Of a stretch of 64,000 nt of DNA, positions 9,910 to 19,155 are shown one piece after another. The notes under the pieces are model-generated. The model was not told where the DNA came from. It saw only the letters and a list, made by a program, of their open reading frames with translations, and did not search any database. The position numbers were made by a program, and so were the translations under genes. Position 1 is the first letter of the stretch, and each line of letters starts with the position of its first letter. The DNA is from Nematopogon swammerdamellus (Eukaryota > Arthropoda > Insecta > Lepidoptera > Adelidae): positions 18,745,791 through 18,809,790 of the forward strand of contig OX336344.1 of the NCBI GenBank assembly GCA_946902875.1, given 5' to 3'.

Positions 9910-12900
9910 TGAGGCGGAACGAGTCTTCGAGCTTATTAGCGGTTTTAAAGTGCGGCAGAAACCGATAAGCCATGACAAGTTTGAGAGCGTGTAAAATAAA
10001 TATCGTCTGACACCAGACATATGCACTCGGAGAGACGTTTTTGTTAGATTAGGGTCTACGTTTATGAGTCCTTCGCAAAAGTGTCACATATTTTAAATCA
10101 AGGGCGACATTAATAGCTTTCACATGTCTTGTGTATCGTGGGAGCGGCCGAGTCGCTGCGCGCGGGCGAGTTCTCTGGAAGTTGGCAAAAAAAAAAGATT
10201 GTATGTACCTACGGCGTATGTACTGAATCTTATGAGATGAACAAATATTGTGTAGTTATGAAATTGATTTCAGAAACCACATAAGCAACAGGGCGCTTTC
10301 GCCTGTGGCGAGAGGACGTACTCTACTAGCGTCAGCCGGGCCGGCTGCCGCGCTCCTGAGGGCCGTGGAAAGGCTCTGATCACCTAACCTATGCACCGAG
10401 GGAGGCGGCATGACTGCAAGCGTGTCATCACGGCTAGTGGAGCGGCGAGCGCTCTACTCTCGCATGTGCTGCATGACGGCCAGCCTCAACGACGGACGGA
10501 CCGCAGTGCACGGTCAGGGCGATTCCCTCGCGTGGGGAGCTCGGGCGACGACCTTCTTCACGAACTATCGGGACAGACGGCATGCCTGCGAGGAGCGTGA
10601 CGGCCAGCCGCACCGACGGACGAATCGTAGGGCGCGGTCAGGACGCCCCTCTCACGCGTCATGACGCCACTTCATCAGAAGAGTTCGGTGACGGTTGAGA
10701 TCAGTGTTGTGTTTGATAGGGATAAAAAGGGCAATTTAAATTGAGTGCAGTGGTTAATGAAAACGTACGCTCGCGGAGCTTGAAAGCGAAGAGAACTTTG
10801 TAGTAATAAGTTTATGTATAAGACCATGTGTGAACATGTATACCTATAAGTTAACATAAAGGGTCAATCTATATTGGCTAAACATATAACTGTACGATTA
10901 AGGTATCGGTGTTCTGCTCGACAAAGGCGGACTTAACGTGGGGGCAATCGACTCTCAGTCAACCCTTATACGCCGTAACGTGTTTTACATAAGGTGCCAT
11001 AGCATCTCTCGCAGTTATGTAATAGACGTGTAAATAGAATGAAACGGCACCAGTAACGCCACCCTTTGGCGCGAGTGCCAACTAACGAGATGAGATATTA
11101 ATTGAAAAAGAGGGGAAATGAATGACACAGGTTGCACCATCTATGAACGCGAGTAGTAATTAAAGATTTAGGATATTTTTTCATTAGGGTTTTAGTGACG
11201 CCATCTGGAGGCGTATTAGCGAGACGGGATAATATTGGGTTCGCTGGTCTGTGATTTTGTGAACCCGCCAATATAGAAAAACGGAGATTCGTAAGACAGC
11301 CGCCAGGGGAGCTGCGTGAATAAAACAAACGCTCGCCTGGAGGAAAGGGGTCAGTTGACGAGAGGCGCCTATCGAAGAGACTTGCTTGTCTGACCTGTGC
11401 TAATAATTTCAAAATAACGAGTGTAACAGAAATGTATCTAGTAAAAGTTCGATAGACATAACTTAAAGGCAGTTCGGGAGAGAAGCAGAATATTGCAGCG
11501 GCTACGATAAGAGCTGAGTAACCCTTCTATCTATTATTACGAAGCATTTTCTATTTGCCTAAACCCGTAAGTTGAAAATAAGGATAGGTTTAGATTTTTA
11601 GTACGAATTCACTTACCGTAAGTATATTACGGGTAAATTCAAGGAGTATATAAATTGTTTCTCCTTCACATAACTGGCAAATGGGGAATGGTTCGGTACT
11701 ATAATCTACACATGTGTGTTTTGTTGATCGTCGGTCATACTTGTGAGACGTACTCAGTTGCTTAATACTGTTAAATGTGATTTAGGTTCGAAATTAGAGC
11801 TAACCCCTAAGCTTGCTAGAAAGTAAGGACAATCTGTATCGTGAGCTTATTTGAAAAGAGCCATGTGAGTTTTGTTGCCTCGCTTCTTTCTCACATAAAA
11901 TTCTAGGCAAGAAGCGAGCAAAGTTAAATATAATAATTAATAAGAAAAAAATAAATGAAAATATTAATTGATTTACTTTGGTTTAATTTATGTTCTATTT
12001 AGAGATAAAGAGTAGAGTACCTATTTTCCCACAAATATTGCATAATCCAAGTAACTTTCTTTGTTGAGTTTTATGTTGAAGTTCTATGACATGCTCTATC
12101 ATAGCTGCTATAAGCAGAAGGTGCGCTAAAGTTAATTTTACCCATCAATAGTTGAATGTTGTCATCTTCCATCACACATAGCAGACTGACACTATAATTC
12201 GTAATTGGGGAGACAGCTGAATTGGTGAAGTTTCATTTATTGCTATAGTCAAGATATGCTACTAGCTAGCGTACAAGGATATCAGGTCACTGAAACAATT
12301 TAAGGACAAAGGGAGATACAGGTGTTTACATCTGATCATTCACTATACTCGGATCCGAATCAAACTAAATAATATATACATATACATATGGATGCAGTGG
12401 CGTTCATCTCGACTGGCCAGTCTATCCATTGTCCTGTTTCAGATATACTAAAGTATTGACCTATAAGTCTGGAGACCTAGTCCCAAGGCTTACACTATCG
12501 TTAATCAAGTTGCAACAATCGGCGCGACAGTCTGAGGTTCTCAGGCCACGCTGAATACGATATCCAAACCTCAGTGCGGATCGGCCGGTCCATGAGAGCA
12601 CTGAAAGTGTCTATAATCTATGGTCTGATAGCTTGAAAAGAGTGTCAGTTCAGGGGTAGGACACCACTATAACAGTTCATGTAGCTCTCGCCAAAATCAG
12701 CTGTGTAATAGGTTACACGATATTAACATAGTAGGTCTCTACCACACTTGCTCATACTAGGTTACACACTACAGATAGGGAAGTTGAACAGCACAGTTAT
12801 TGATGGAATTACAAGGTTTGAAGTATTGGAAGTTCGATATTCATGACTGAGACGGTCCGTCTAGTCACTGGTAAACATACTTGCATCAGATAAAGAAAAA

Positions 12901-12932
12901 AATTTCTACTATAGACGATCGGGTTCTCTTCA
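9910..12932 (+). repeat. 5' LTR, 3,023 bp
   Basis: Identical, as far as compared, to 19156-22178 (constant offset 9,246). It carries a GC/CpG-rich block at about 10290-10670 containing a diverged tandem pair (GACGGCCAGCC...GACGGACG at about 10475 and 10599). A TATATAA box is at 11647-11653. A hairpin with CTCGCTTCTT / AAGAAGCGAG arms (about 11879-11923) is followed by an AATAAA-type signal near 11949. Several open frames (60-104 codons on both strands) lack any domain. Typical gypsy LTRs are a few hundred bp, so this is unusually long. Confidence 0.93.
11647..11653 (+). promoter_or_regulatory. Candidate LTR TATA box
   Basis: TATATAA is preceded by AAGGAG and lies within the LTR. An AATAAA-like signal lies about 300 bp downstream, which would allow a short R region. 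The start site is not shown by sequence alone. The duplicate is at 20893-20899. Confidence 0.35.
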
Positions 12933-12934
12933 AG

Positions 12935-12951
12935 TGGTGCCGTGACCAGGA
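12935..12951 (+). promoter_or_regulatory. Primer binding site of the gypsy-class element
   Basis: TGGTGCCGTGACCAGGA starts 2 nt after the 5' LTR. TGG complements the CCA end of a tRNA, and this position is where reverse transcriptase priming occurs. I do not assign the tRNA species. Confidence 0.8.
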
Positions 12952-13893
12952 TTGTTTTAAATTGTATACACATGGTATAAATTGGAGCATAGAACTTGGG
13001 CATAAATACACAACGTAAGGTCTTATTTTAACATTAGCAAGTTTGGGTACTGGCGAGGGTCTGAGAGGGGAGGAACTGGTTTCAACTCTGATTGAAACTC
13101 AAAATTATAAGATATTGGATACCTTTCACAAGTATTATCACTGTGTTGTTTTCAGGAGTTTTATGTAAAATTGTTATGTATTTTGTGCATTGTAGCGTGT
13201 CTCTGAGGTGCATTTAAGAGTTTTTTTTCTCGTACAGTAAGGTAATTAAATTTTAACATCCGTTAGTTTTCGTACAGTAAAGTAAAAAAATAAAAAATTA
13301 ACATCCGTTAGTTTCTATCGCGTTCATATCTATTCGCTACGAAATATTTTGGCTAACTATACTATTAGTTTCGTTGGTAGATGGTAGGTAATTTTAAAGC
13401 GATTAAATTTATTATAATTTTAGTTTTCTTATCGCGTTTGTCTTAATTTGCTGCGGAATAAATTAGCTAACTGTATTACTAGTTTCGTCGATAGGTAGAA
13501 GATTATTTGAAAAATAATTAAATTTCAAGGATCGTTAGTTCGTTATTATATTAACATTTCTTTGCTACGAAATAATTTAATCCTATTTGCTATTAGTTCA
13601 TTAATAGGCAGTAGGTTACTCCGTTAGGTTAGTTAGTGTTAGGTTAGTTAGTGTTAGTTAGGTTAATTAGGTTAGGTAGTGTTAGCTTTCAGTTTTATAG
13701 ATTATTAGGAGGTAGGCTAGGTAATTATAATAGGTAGGCGGTTACGTTCGATAATACATAGCGTACGGATAGACTGCAGTAAGTACTAGATTAGGACTAC
13801 TTAGACTAGGTGTAAGTAAGGTAGTCCGTCTTGGTAGGTAACTGGAGCAGGTTATATTTAGTTTGAATTAGCCGAACGTAGTTAACGGTTACG
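12952..13893 (+). other. 5' leader of the gypsy-class element
   Basis: About 940 bp of untranslated leader between PBS and gag. It contains a run of GTTAGGTTAGTTAGTGTTAG-type repeats at 13623-13680, resembling degenerate insect telomere (TTAGG) sequence, and a loosely repeated CGTTAGTTT...TATCGCGTT motif at about 13259-13560. Confidence 0.7.
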
Positions 13894-15063
13894 GTGAAAA
13901 TGTCGGAATTAAGTAAACGTCGCGGGAGGAAGCGGGGAGGAGCTTCAACGATACAAGTAGGCACTAACAAGAGACCTAGGAGAGAAGATGCGACAGTTAC
14001 GGATGCGTCGAGCGGGCTACTCGAGGGCTTTAATCAGAAACTTGATCAAATATTCAAGCGCCTTACCGATTTGGAGAACGGGCGACAGGACTCGACGAGG
14101 GCAGAGAAGGCTTCGACGGAAAATCAGCTGAGAGCTGTCTCAGTATCTGAACCCGCTTCGATACGCTCAGAGGGAGCTTCTAACGGCACGGGGAACGTGT
14201 TCGTCATTCGACCGACAGTGGATAAGCCATCATTCAATGGAAAGGGAGATATCAACCCTATGAAGTTCCTGAAGAAACTGAAACGATATATAAATGCCAT
14301 CGGGGCTCAAGGCAGAGCTGTAGAGGTATCTATAGAATGCCTAACTGGATCAGCTGCTAAGATCTTGGAAATGTACCAAGAACAGTGGAACAGCATGGAA
14401 GACTTCGAGGAAGATTTCAAGCGGATGTTTTGGGGCTCGCGTCAGCAGGAGGCGGCCAAGTACCGTCTGATGAACACGACATGGAGCCCGTCGCAAGGTC
14501 AGAGCATGAGCGAGCATTTTGCCGAGCAAGTAGAGAAGGTGCAGGGCCTAAGCATTCCGTTGGGACAGAACGATCTAGTGAACAGCGCCATGAGGCATTT
14601 CCCTGTAGATATTCAACGGCTATGGTTCACGAGAAAGGGAGATGTCAATCTCTTCGAAGCAGCGGAGTTCCTACGCGATTTGGAACAGAATGTCGTAGCC
14701 AGAGCGAGCAACAGCAACGCAACGCCGTCGACAAGTCGCGGCATAATGCCGGGAAACGGCCGAGGGAACTGGTCGTCGGGGCCGAGACAGAATTGGCCAC
14801 GTTATCAGTCGGCAGGGAGAGGAAACGCCATCGTGTCTGCTGCGATGTACGGAGGTCCTGCGGATCAACAGGGTTTGAGAGGTCGGTCGTCGATGAGAGG
14901 GGCACGGCGCGGGAATGGAAGGCGTGGCGGTTCAGCGAGAGGAAGCCGAAGTGAATCCTATCGCGCTATAAAATGGCAGCCAGAATCCAGTGCGCGCGGA
15001 GAAAACGCTACAGGGGCGCCGAGTGCTAACAATGCGAAGAACGGGTTGGCCTCGGAAAACTAA
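13894..15063 (+). CDS. gag: Gag polyprotein of the gypsy-class element
   Basis: 389-residue structural protein expected to form the retrotransposon particle and package its RNA. The first ~40 residues are basic (KRRGRKRGG). Residues about 45-65 look like a short amphipathic helix (LLEGFNQKLDQIFKRLTDLE). Residues about 105-270 fit the capsid domain of Ty3/gypsy Gag (PSFNGKGDINPMKFLKKLKR, WNSMEDFEEDFKRMFWG, MSEHFAEQVEKVQGLSIPLG). The C-terminal ~110 residues are rich in RG/RGG/GRG repeats. I see no CCHC zinc knuckle, so RNA binding may rest on the arginine-glycine tail. The track of codons permits a start at GTG-ATG; the ATG shortly after (13900) is equally likely. The stop is TAA at 15061-15063, and the next frame (-1) overlaps the last ~34 nt. 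Confidence 0.85.
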   Translation: MKMSELSKRRGRKRGGASTIQVGTNKRPRREDATVTDASSGLLEGFNQKLDQIFKRLTDLENGRQDSTRAEKASTENQLRAVSVSEPASIRSEGASNGTGNVFVIRPTVDKPSFNGKGDINPMKFLKKLKRYINAIGAQGRAVEVSIECLTGSAAKILEMYQEQWNSMEDFEEDFKRMFWGSRQQEAAKYRLMNTTWSPSQGQSMSEHFAEQVEKVQGLSIPLGQNDLVNSAMRHFPVDIQRLWFTRKGDVNLFEAAEFLRDLEQNVVARASNSNATPSTSRGIMPGNGRGNWSSGPRQNWPRYQSAGRGNAIVSAAMYGGPADQQGLRGRSSMRGARRGNGRRGGSARGSRSESYRAIKWQPESSARGENATGAPSANNAKNGLASEN

Positions 15064-15098
15064 GTGAGCCTGCGCGCATTGTTTCGCCCGCGCCGGCG

Positions 15099-16034
15099 AT
15101 GAGTAAGACGAAGGGCGGAATGGTAGCTATGTATAGATATATGACAAAGTGTGGCTGGAGCCCGGGCCGGGGACTTGGACGGACAGAGTCGGGAATAAAG
15201 AGACCCATCGGAGATGGTACAGCATGCGAAGGCGAATTATACATAATGGAAATGGGAAAACTACTTAGTAACCATTACGACGAGCTGTGGTTGGAGCCGA
15301 GAGGTCAGCTAAACTGTAAGAGGAGAAGACGTCAGCTAAACACCCTATATACCGACACGTGTGTGGAGGAAGAAGATGAAAGAGATTACTCTCTTCCGCC
15401 GTTACCTGAGATTGAAATCACTTTGTATGGTAACAAGATACATGCGTTGATCGATTCAGGGAGCCAAGTGACGTGCTTAACACTGGAGTTATATGAGAAA
15501 TTGCAACGCGAAGGAACAAGTTTACCTGAAATACCGATCCCAGGATTAGAGATAAAAAGCGCGTTTGGTTCCCGAAGCGAAAGGGTTAAAAAACTCGTAT
15601 TATTAACCATACAACTAAATGCTTTAGAAATAGAGACACCAGCATTGGTTTTAAAACGTCTTCCGAGGACTATTGTGCTGGGCTTCGACTGGCTACAACG
15701 GACAAAAGCCGTTATCAGCTGTGGGCAGAGAACGAAATTATCAGTGGAGCATCTGGGAGTGACGACACAAATCAATATCGCCTCGGGTCAAGCGACGGAA
15801 GGCGCCCGGACGGAGATACAAAAAATTATGAACAATATTACCGCGCAAAAACAGAAGGGACGCTCTGAGGATGACATAAAAGATTATGTGAGTTCGTTGA
15901 CCATACCCGAGGAACAAAAAACATTGTTGTTGCCGATTCTACAAAAACATCGTAGTATTTTTTCTGAACGTCCTGGATTAACAAATAAATATACTCATGA
16001 GATAAGGATGAAGGACGATAAGCCGTTTGTTTAA
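15099..16034 (+). CDS. pro: G-patch and aspartic protease (pro) region
   Basis: 311 codons in the -1 frame relative to gag. The frame is open from 15030, so it overlaps the gag end and could be reached by frameshifting, or by reinitiation at ATG 15099. Residues about 18-35 (CGWSPGRGLGRTESGIKRPI) match the G-patch pattern, a glycine-rich nucleic-acid-binding motif. The aspartic protease active site is LIDSGSQ near residue 117, with a hydrophobic-hydrophobic-Gly (VLGFDWL) near residue 191. The protease would mature Gag and Pol. The frame ends at TAA 16032-16034, inside the linker that normally leads into RT. The next ORF continues in the same frame, so this stop splits one pro-pol frame. Confidence 0.8.
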   Translation: MSKTKGGMVAMYRYMTKCGWSPGRGLGRTESGIKRPIGDGTACEGELYIMEMGKLLSNHYDELWLEPRGQLNCKRRRRQLNTLYTDTCVEEEDERDYSLPPLPEIEITLYGNKIHALIDSGSQVTCLTLELYEKLQREGTSLPEIPIPGLEIKSAFGSRSERVKKLVLLTIQLNALEIETPALVLKRLPRTIVLGFDWLQRTKAVISCGQRTKLSVEHLGVTTQINIASGQATEGARTEIQKIMNNITAQKQKGRSEDDIKDYVSSLTIPEEQKTLLLPILQKHRSIFSERPGLTNKYTHEIRMKDDKPFV

Positions 16035-18620
16035 CGCAGTTATCCTATTCCATTCGCGCATAGAGAGAAGGTGCTTCAGAAGATAGCTGAATTGGAATCT
16101 CTTGGTATTATTAAGAGGCAAATTACGGAGTATATAAGCCCTTTGCACTATGTACTTAAGAAGGACGGGTCGGTGAGAGTTTTATTGGACGCTCGCGAGC
16201 TAAATAAAAAGATGTACGGAGATCAAGAGTGCCCGCCTTTGTCTTCTGAGATTGTGCAGTCGTTCCACGGAGTCAACTATATATCCACTCTCGATCTGAG
16301 CCATGCATACTTCCATATACCTCTAAGCGAAGAGTCTATAAAATATACCGGTTTTGCGGTGGGGGGAAAAACATATGCTTACTGCGTACTGCCACAGGGC
16401 TTAAAATCGAGTGTCGGTGCATTTACTCGAGCAATGGATATAATACTTGGAAGCGATGTACGTTCCTATTGCACGAACTTTTTGGACGATGTGACTGTAT
16501 ACACCAGTGGCGACCTGAGCTTGCATTTAGAACATCTGGACAGAGTGCTGGGGAAGCTGCGAGACGCAAATCTGAGTTGTGGTTTAGCGAAATGTCATTT
16601 TATGCAGACTAAAGTGAAACTACTTGGTCATATTGTTACTACGGAAGGTATATACATGGACCCTGACAAGATTACAGCGGTGAAGAATTTCCCTGCGCCC
16701 AGAACAGTCAGACAATTGCGTGGATTTTTGGGCATGATTAACTATTTCCGACGTTTTGTTTACAAATACGGTGAGCAAACGAAGACTTTGTGTCAACTGT
16801 TGAAAAAGGGCGAACCCTGGAGCTGGGGAGATGAGCAACAGTCATGCTTCGAAAGAGTAAAAGGGTTATTTTTAGACACCGTAATGTTAGCACACCCGGA
16901 CATCAGAAAGCCGTATTACCTACAGACAGACGCGAGTGCCGTCGGAATTGCTGGCTATGTCTTTCAGCTAACAGAGGAAAATGACCCTCGTATAATTGGG
17001 TTTTGTAGTAAGGCGCTGTCGCAAGCAGAATCAAATTGGAGCGTATCGGAACAGGAACTTTTTGCAGTCATATATAGCCTGACCAAGTTCGAATCTTACC
17101 TATTGGGCGCAAAACTGACCATTCGAACTGATCACAAGAGTCTCACATTTCTACAATATTGGAGACTGACGAGTGCGCGAATGATAAGATGGTTTAATTA
17201 TCTAGGACGGTTTGACTACACTGTTGAATATGTCAAAGGCAGCGACAACGTGGTGGCTGACATCTTATCTCGACAAATCGATTCGCCCGGACCGTACCAA
17301 AGCGCTAAAACAACTTGCCCTGAATTAAATTTATTTCAGGCTACGAATCTGAAAACAATAACTCAGCAATTAAAAGCTATTGAAGATTTGCAAGTAGCGG
17401 ACCAGGACTTAAGCAAAATAATAAAGTATCTAAAGGAAGGTGGCTGCAGACCTCAAAATACGGAGTACGATAGATACAGGCTGATTGAAGGCAAGTTATA
17501 TTATCAACGTCATCAGAACCTAGGCAGTACCTTAGTAATACCGGAAGCGATGCAGGACGCATTAATTATGTATGTTCATGAAGAAATTGGGCATTTCGGA
17601 AGATATAAGGTATACGCGTTGATGAAAACAAGATATTATTTCAATCGGATGTCACGTGTAATTATGAGAGTCCTAAGGACTTGCGATATATGTCAAAGAA
17701 CCAAACAAGAGAGCTTCCCTACCGTGGGTGAAAGCCAGCCTGTTGTGGCTTTGGACATGGGCCAAGTAGTGTGGGCAGACTATTATGGTCCTCTGCCCAA
17801 GGGCAAGTATGGCATGTCGTATATACTGGTGATTCAAGATGCATTTACGAAATTCATCAGGTTATATGCTTTGAGAAAAGCTACTTCCAGGGCGGCCATA
17901 ATGTGCGTGAAACGGTTTCACAACGAGATAAAAATATTACGATTGGTCACTGACAATGGATCTCAGTTCACTTCTAAGGCATGGACTACCGAGCTAACCC
18001 GATTAGGTATAAAGATCTCACATACTACAGTTCGTAACCCTAGACCGAATACAGTCGAGCGCGTCAACAAGGAACTAGGAAGGTTTTTCCGATCCTATTG
18101 CGAAAAGAAACATTCCACCTGGGTAAATATACTGTCGAAAATCGAATCTACGTACAATGCGACCATCCATTCAAGCACGGGCTTTACTCCAGACGAACTA
18201 GCGTGGGGAAAGTCCACCGTATTGGCCACAGATAATTTGCTAAAAGAGCGCATAGTATCTGAGACCGAACAGCTAGGTACAGCTGACATGCGCAATCTGG
18301 CTCGCACAAACCTTCGAAAAACAGCGGAAAATCGGAAAAAATATTTCAACAAAACGCACAGAACCACACTATACCACATTGGGGATTACGTAAAGTTGAA
18401 AACTTTACCGCGTTCAGACAAGCAGTGTAAGATTACATCAAAATTTCTACCCTTGTACGAGAAGTATTATCAAATTGGCGCCATACCTAATGTCAACGTG
18501 TATACTTTGATCGACCCTGAGACCGGCGCGACACGGGGAAATTTTAACGCTACTCATTTAGGTAGGTATTATGTAGGCCCACCGCGCGAATCCGAACAGG
18601 GGCGGGCAGGCACCGGTTAG
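16035..18620 (+). CDS. pol: Pol: reverse transcriptase, RNase H, integrase
   Basis: Continues the pro frame directly after the TAA; the first unbroken methionine-equivalent codon is GTG 16071. RT: LDARELNKKM, STLDLSHAYFHIPL (catalytic Asp), LPQGLKSSVGAFTRAM and NFLDDVTVY; the catalytic pair is FLDD where YxDD is usual. RNase H: QTDASAVGIAGYV (~residue 284), EQELFAVIYSL, RTDHKSL. Integrase: HHCC finger (HEEIGHFGRY, then CDICQRTK), DDE core with WADYYG (~567), TDNGSQF (~626) and VERVNKE (~661), then a C-terminal domain ending in ETGATRGNFNATHLGRYY. No env follows. Its last codons and stop lie inside a captured LINE tail (18610-18724). All catalytic acids appear present, but the upstream stop prevents simple expression. 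Confidence 0.88.
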   Translation, partial: RSYPIPFAHREKVLQKIAELESLGIIKRQITEYISPLHYVLKKDGSVRVLLDARELNKKMYGDQECPPLSSEIVQSFHGVNYISTLDLSHAYFHIPLSEESIKYTGFAVGGKTYAYCVLPQGLKSSVGAFTRAMDIILGSDVRSYCTNFLDDVTVYTSGDLSLHLEHLDRVLGKLRDANLSCGLAKCHFMQTKVKLLGHIVTTEGIYMDPDKITAVKNFPAPRTVRQLRGFLGMINYFRRFVYKYGEQTKTLCQLLKKGEPWSWGDEQQSCFERVKGLFLDTVMLAHPDIRKPYYLQTDASAVGIAGYVFQLTEENDPRIIGFCSKALSQAESNWSVSEQELFAVIYSLTKFESYLLGAKLTIRTDHKSLTFLQYWRLTSARMIRWFNYLGRFDYTVEYVKGSDNVVADILSRQIDSPGPYQSAKTTCPELNLFQATNLKTITQQLKAIEDLQVADQDLSKIIKYLKEGGCRPQNTEYDRYRLIEGKLYYQRHQNLGSTLVIPEAMQDALIMYVHEEIGHFGRYKVYALMKTRYYFNRMSRVIMRVLRTCDICQRTKQESFPTVGESQPVVALDMGQVVWADYYGPLPKGKYGMSYILVIQDAFTKFIRLYALRKATSRAAIMCVKRFHNEIKILRLVTDNGSQFTSKAWTTELTRLGIKISHTTVRNPRPNTVERVNKELGRFFRSYCEKKHSTWVNILSKIESTYNATIHSSTGFTPDELAWGKSTVLATDNLLKERIVSETEQLGTADMRNLARTNLRKTAENRKKYFNKTHRTTLYHIGDYVKLKTLPRSDKQCKITSKFLPLYEKYYQIGAIPNVNVYTLIDPETGATRGNFNATHLGRYYVGPPRESEQGRAGTG

Positions 18621-18724
18621 GCCGGCATAGCATTCGCAAACCCCTCGCGTGCCGAATGTCTATGTACGTCGTTAGCTGCCTTACTGATGGCCCGGCGCCG
18701 CATGACGTAATTCCAATAAAAAAG
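18610..18724 (+). repeat. LINE family G 3' tail inserted at the pol 3' end
   Basis: GCCGGCATAGCATTCGCAAA, CCGAATGTCTATGTACGTCG, GGCGCCGCATG and CAATAAAAAAG follow the same order as the LINE 3' end at 43370-43497. GGGCAG flanks it on both sides (18604-18609 and 18725-18730), consistent with a short target duplication. It supplies the pol stop codon (18618-18620). Confidence 0.65.
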
Positions 18725-18730
18725 GGGCAG

Positions 18731-19144
18731 AGTCGAAGGCTGGCGCCGGCGCCCGTTGTAAAGTGAGACAAAGGAATTTATGGTGCCACTCGAAGAACAA
18801 TAGAGTAGACTAACAAGGGACTCCAAAGCTTATTTGTGCAACGGCGCGCGCGCCGACCGAGGTCGATGACCGGCTACTGGTCCTTTTTTTTTGTTGTTGC
18901 TACACTGTGTTAGTAGGTCAGCTGGTATAGAGGTTGACGTTAGCGGCGGATTTTACTTTCTTTATTTTAAGAGATTTGATTTTTTTTTTGTGCTCTAGCG
19001 GAAGCGCTGATTAATTACCTTAATAGGTGGTTAAGGATTATACAAATAAGGACTTAGATTTGTAGACTAGATATTAGTGTCTAACTGTAAGCTGAGTTAG
19101 GTTTCGTTTAGGATGCAACTTTTGAAGCTTTCTTCAAAAGTCAC
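18731..19144 (+). other. 3' untranslated part of the gypsy-class element
   Basis: About 400 bp between the LINE tail and the polypurine tract. I see no env-like frame, signal peptide or membrane segment. Confidence 0.6.
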
Positions 19145-19155
19145 AGAGAGGGGGA
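19145..19155 (+). promoter_or_regulatory. Polypurine tract
   Basis: AGAGAGGGGGA immediately precedes the 3' LTR (which starts TG at 19156). This is the expected place and composition for plus-strand priming. Confidence 0.85.

Noticed and set aside
9910..9911. 5-bp target duplication AACCT for the gypsy-class element
   Set aside because: The T is also the first base of the TG...CA LTR and is present before GAGG in the 3' LTR, so a 4-bp AACC duplication is the better reading.
10391..10664. Protein-coding ORFs in the gypsy LTR
   Set aside because: Two overlapping frames in a GC-rich block with a tandem duplication, no domain. Openness is expected from base composition. The same applies to the minus-strand 104-codon frame at 11098-11412.
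15054..15060. Canonical -1 slippery heptamer at the gag end
   Set aside because: GGAAAAC does not fit X-XXY-YYZ with three identical first bases, so I list it only as a weak possibility.
18625..19144. env gene of the gypsy-class element
   Set aside because: No open frame of useful length, signal peptide or membrane segment between pol and the 3' LTR.
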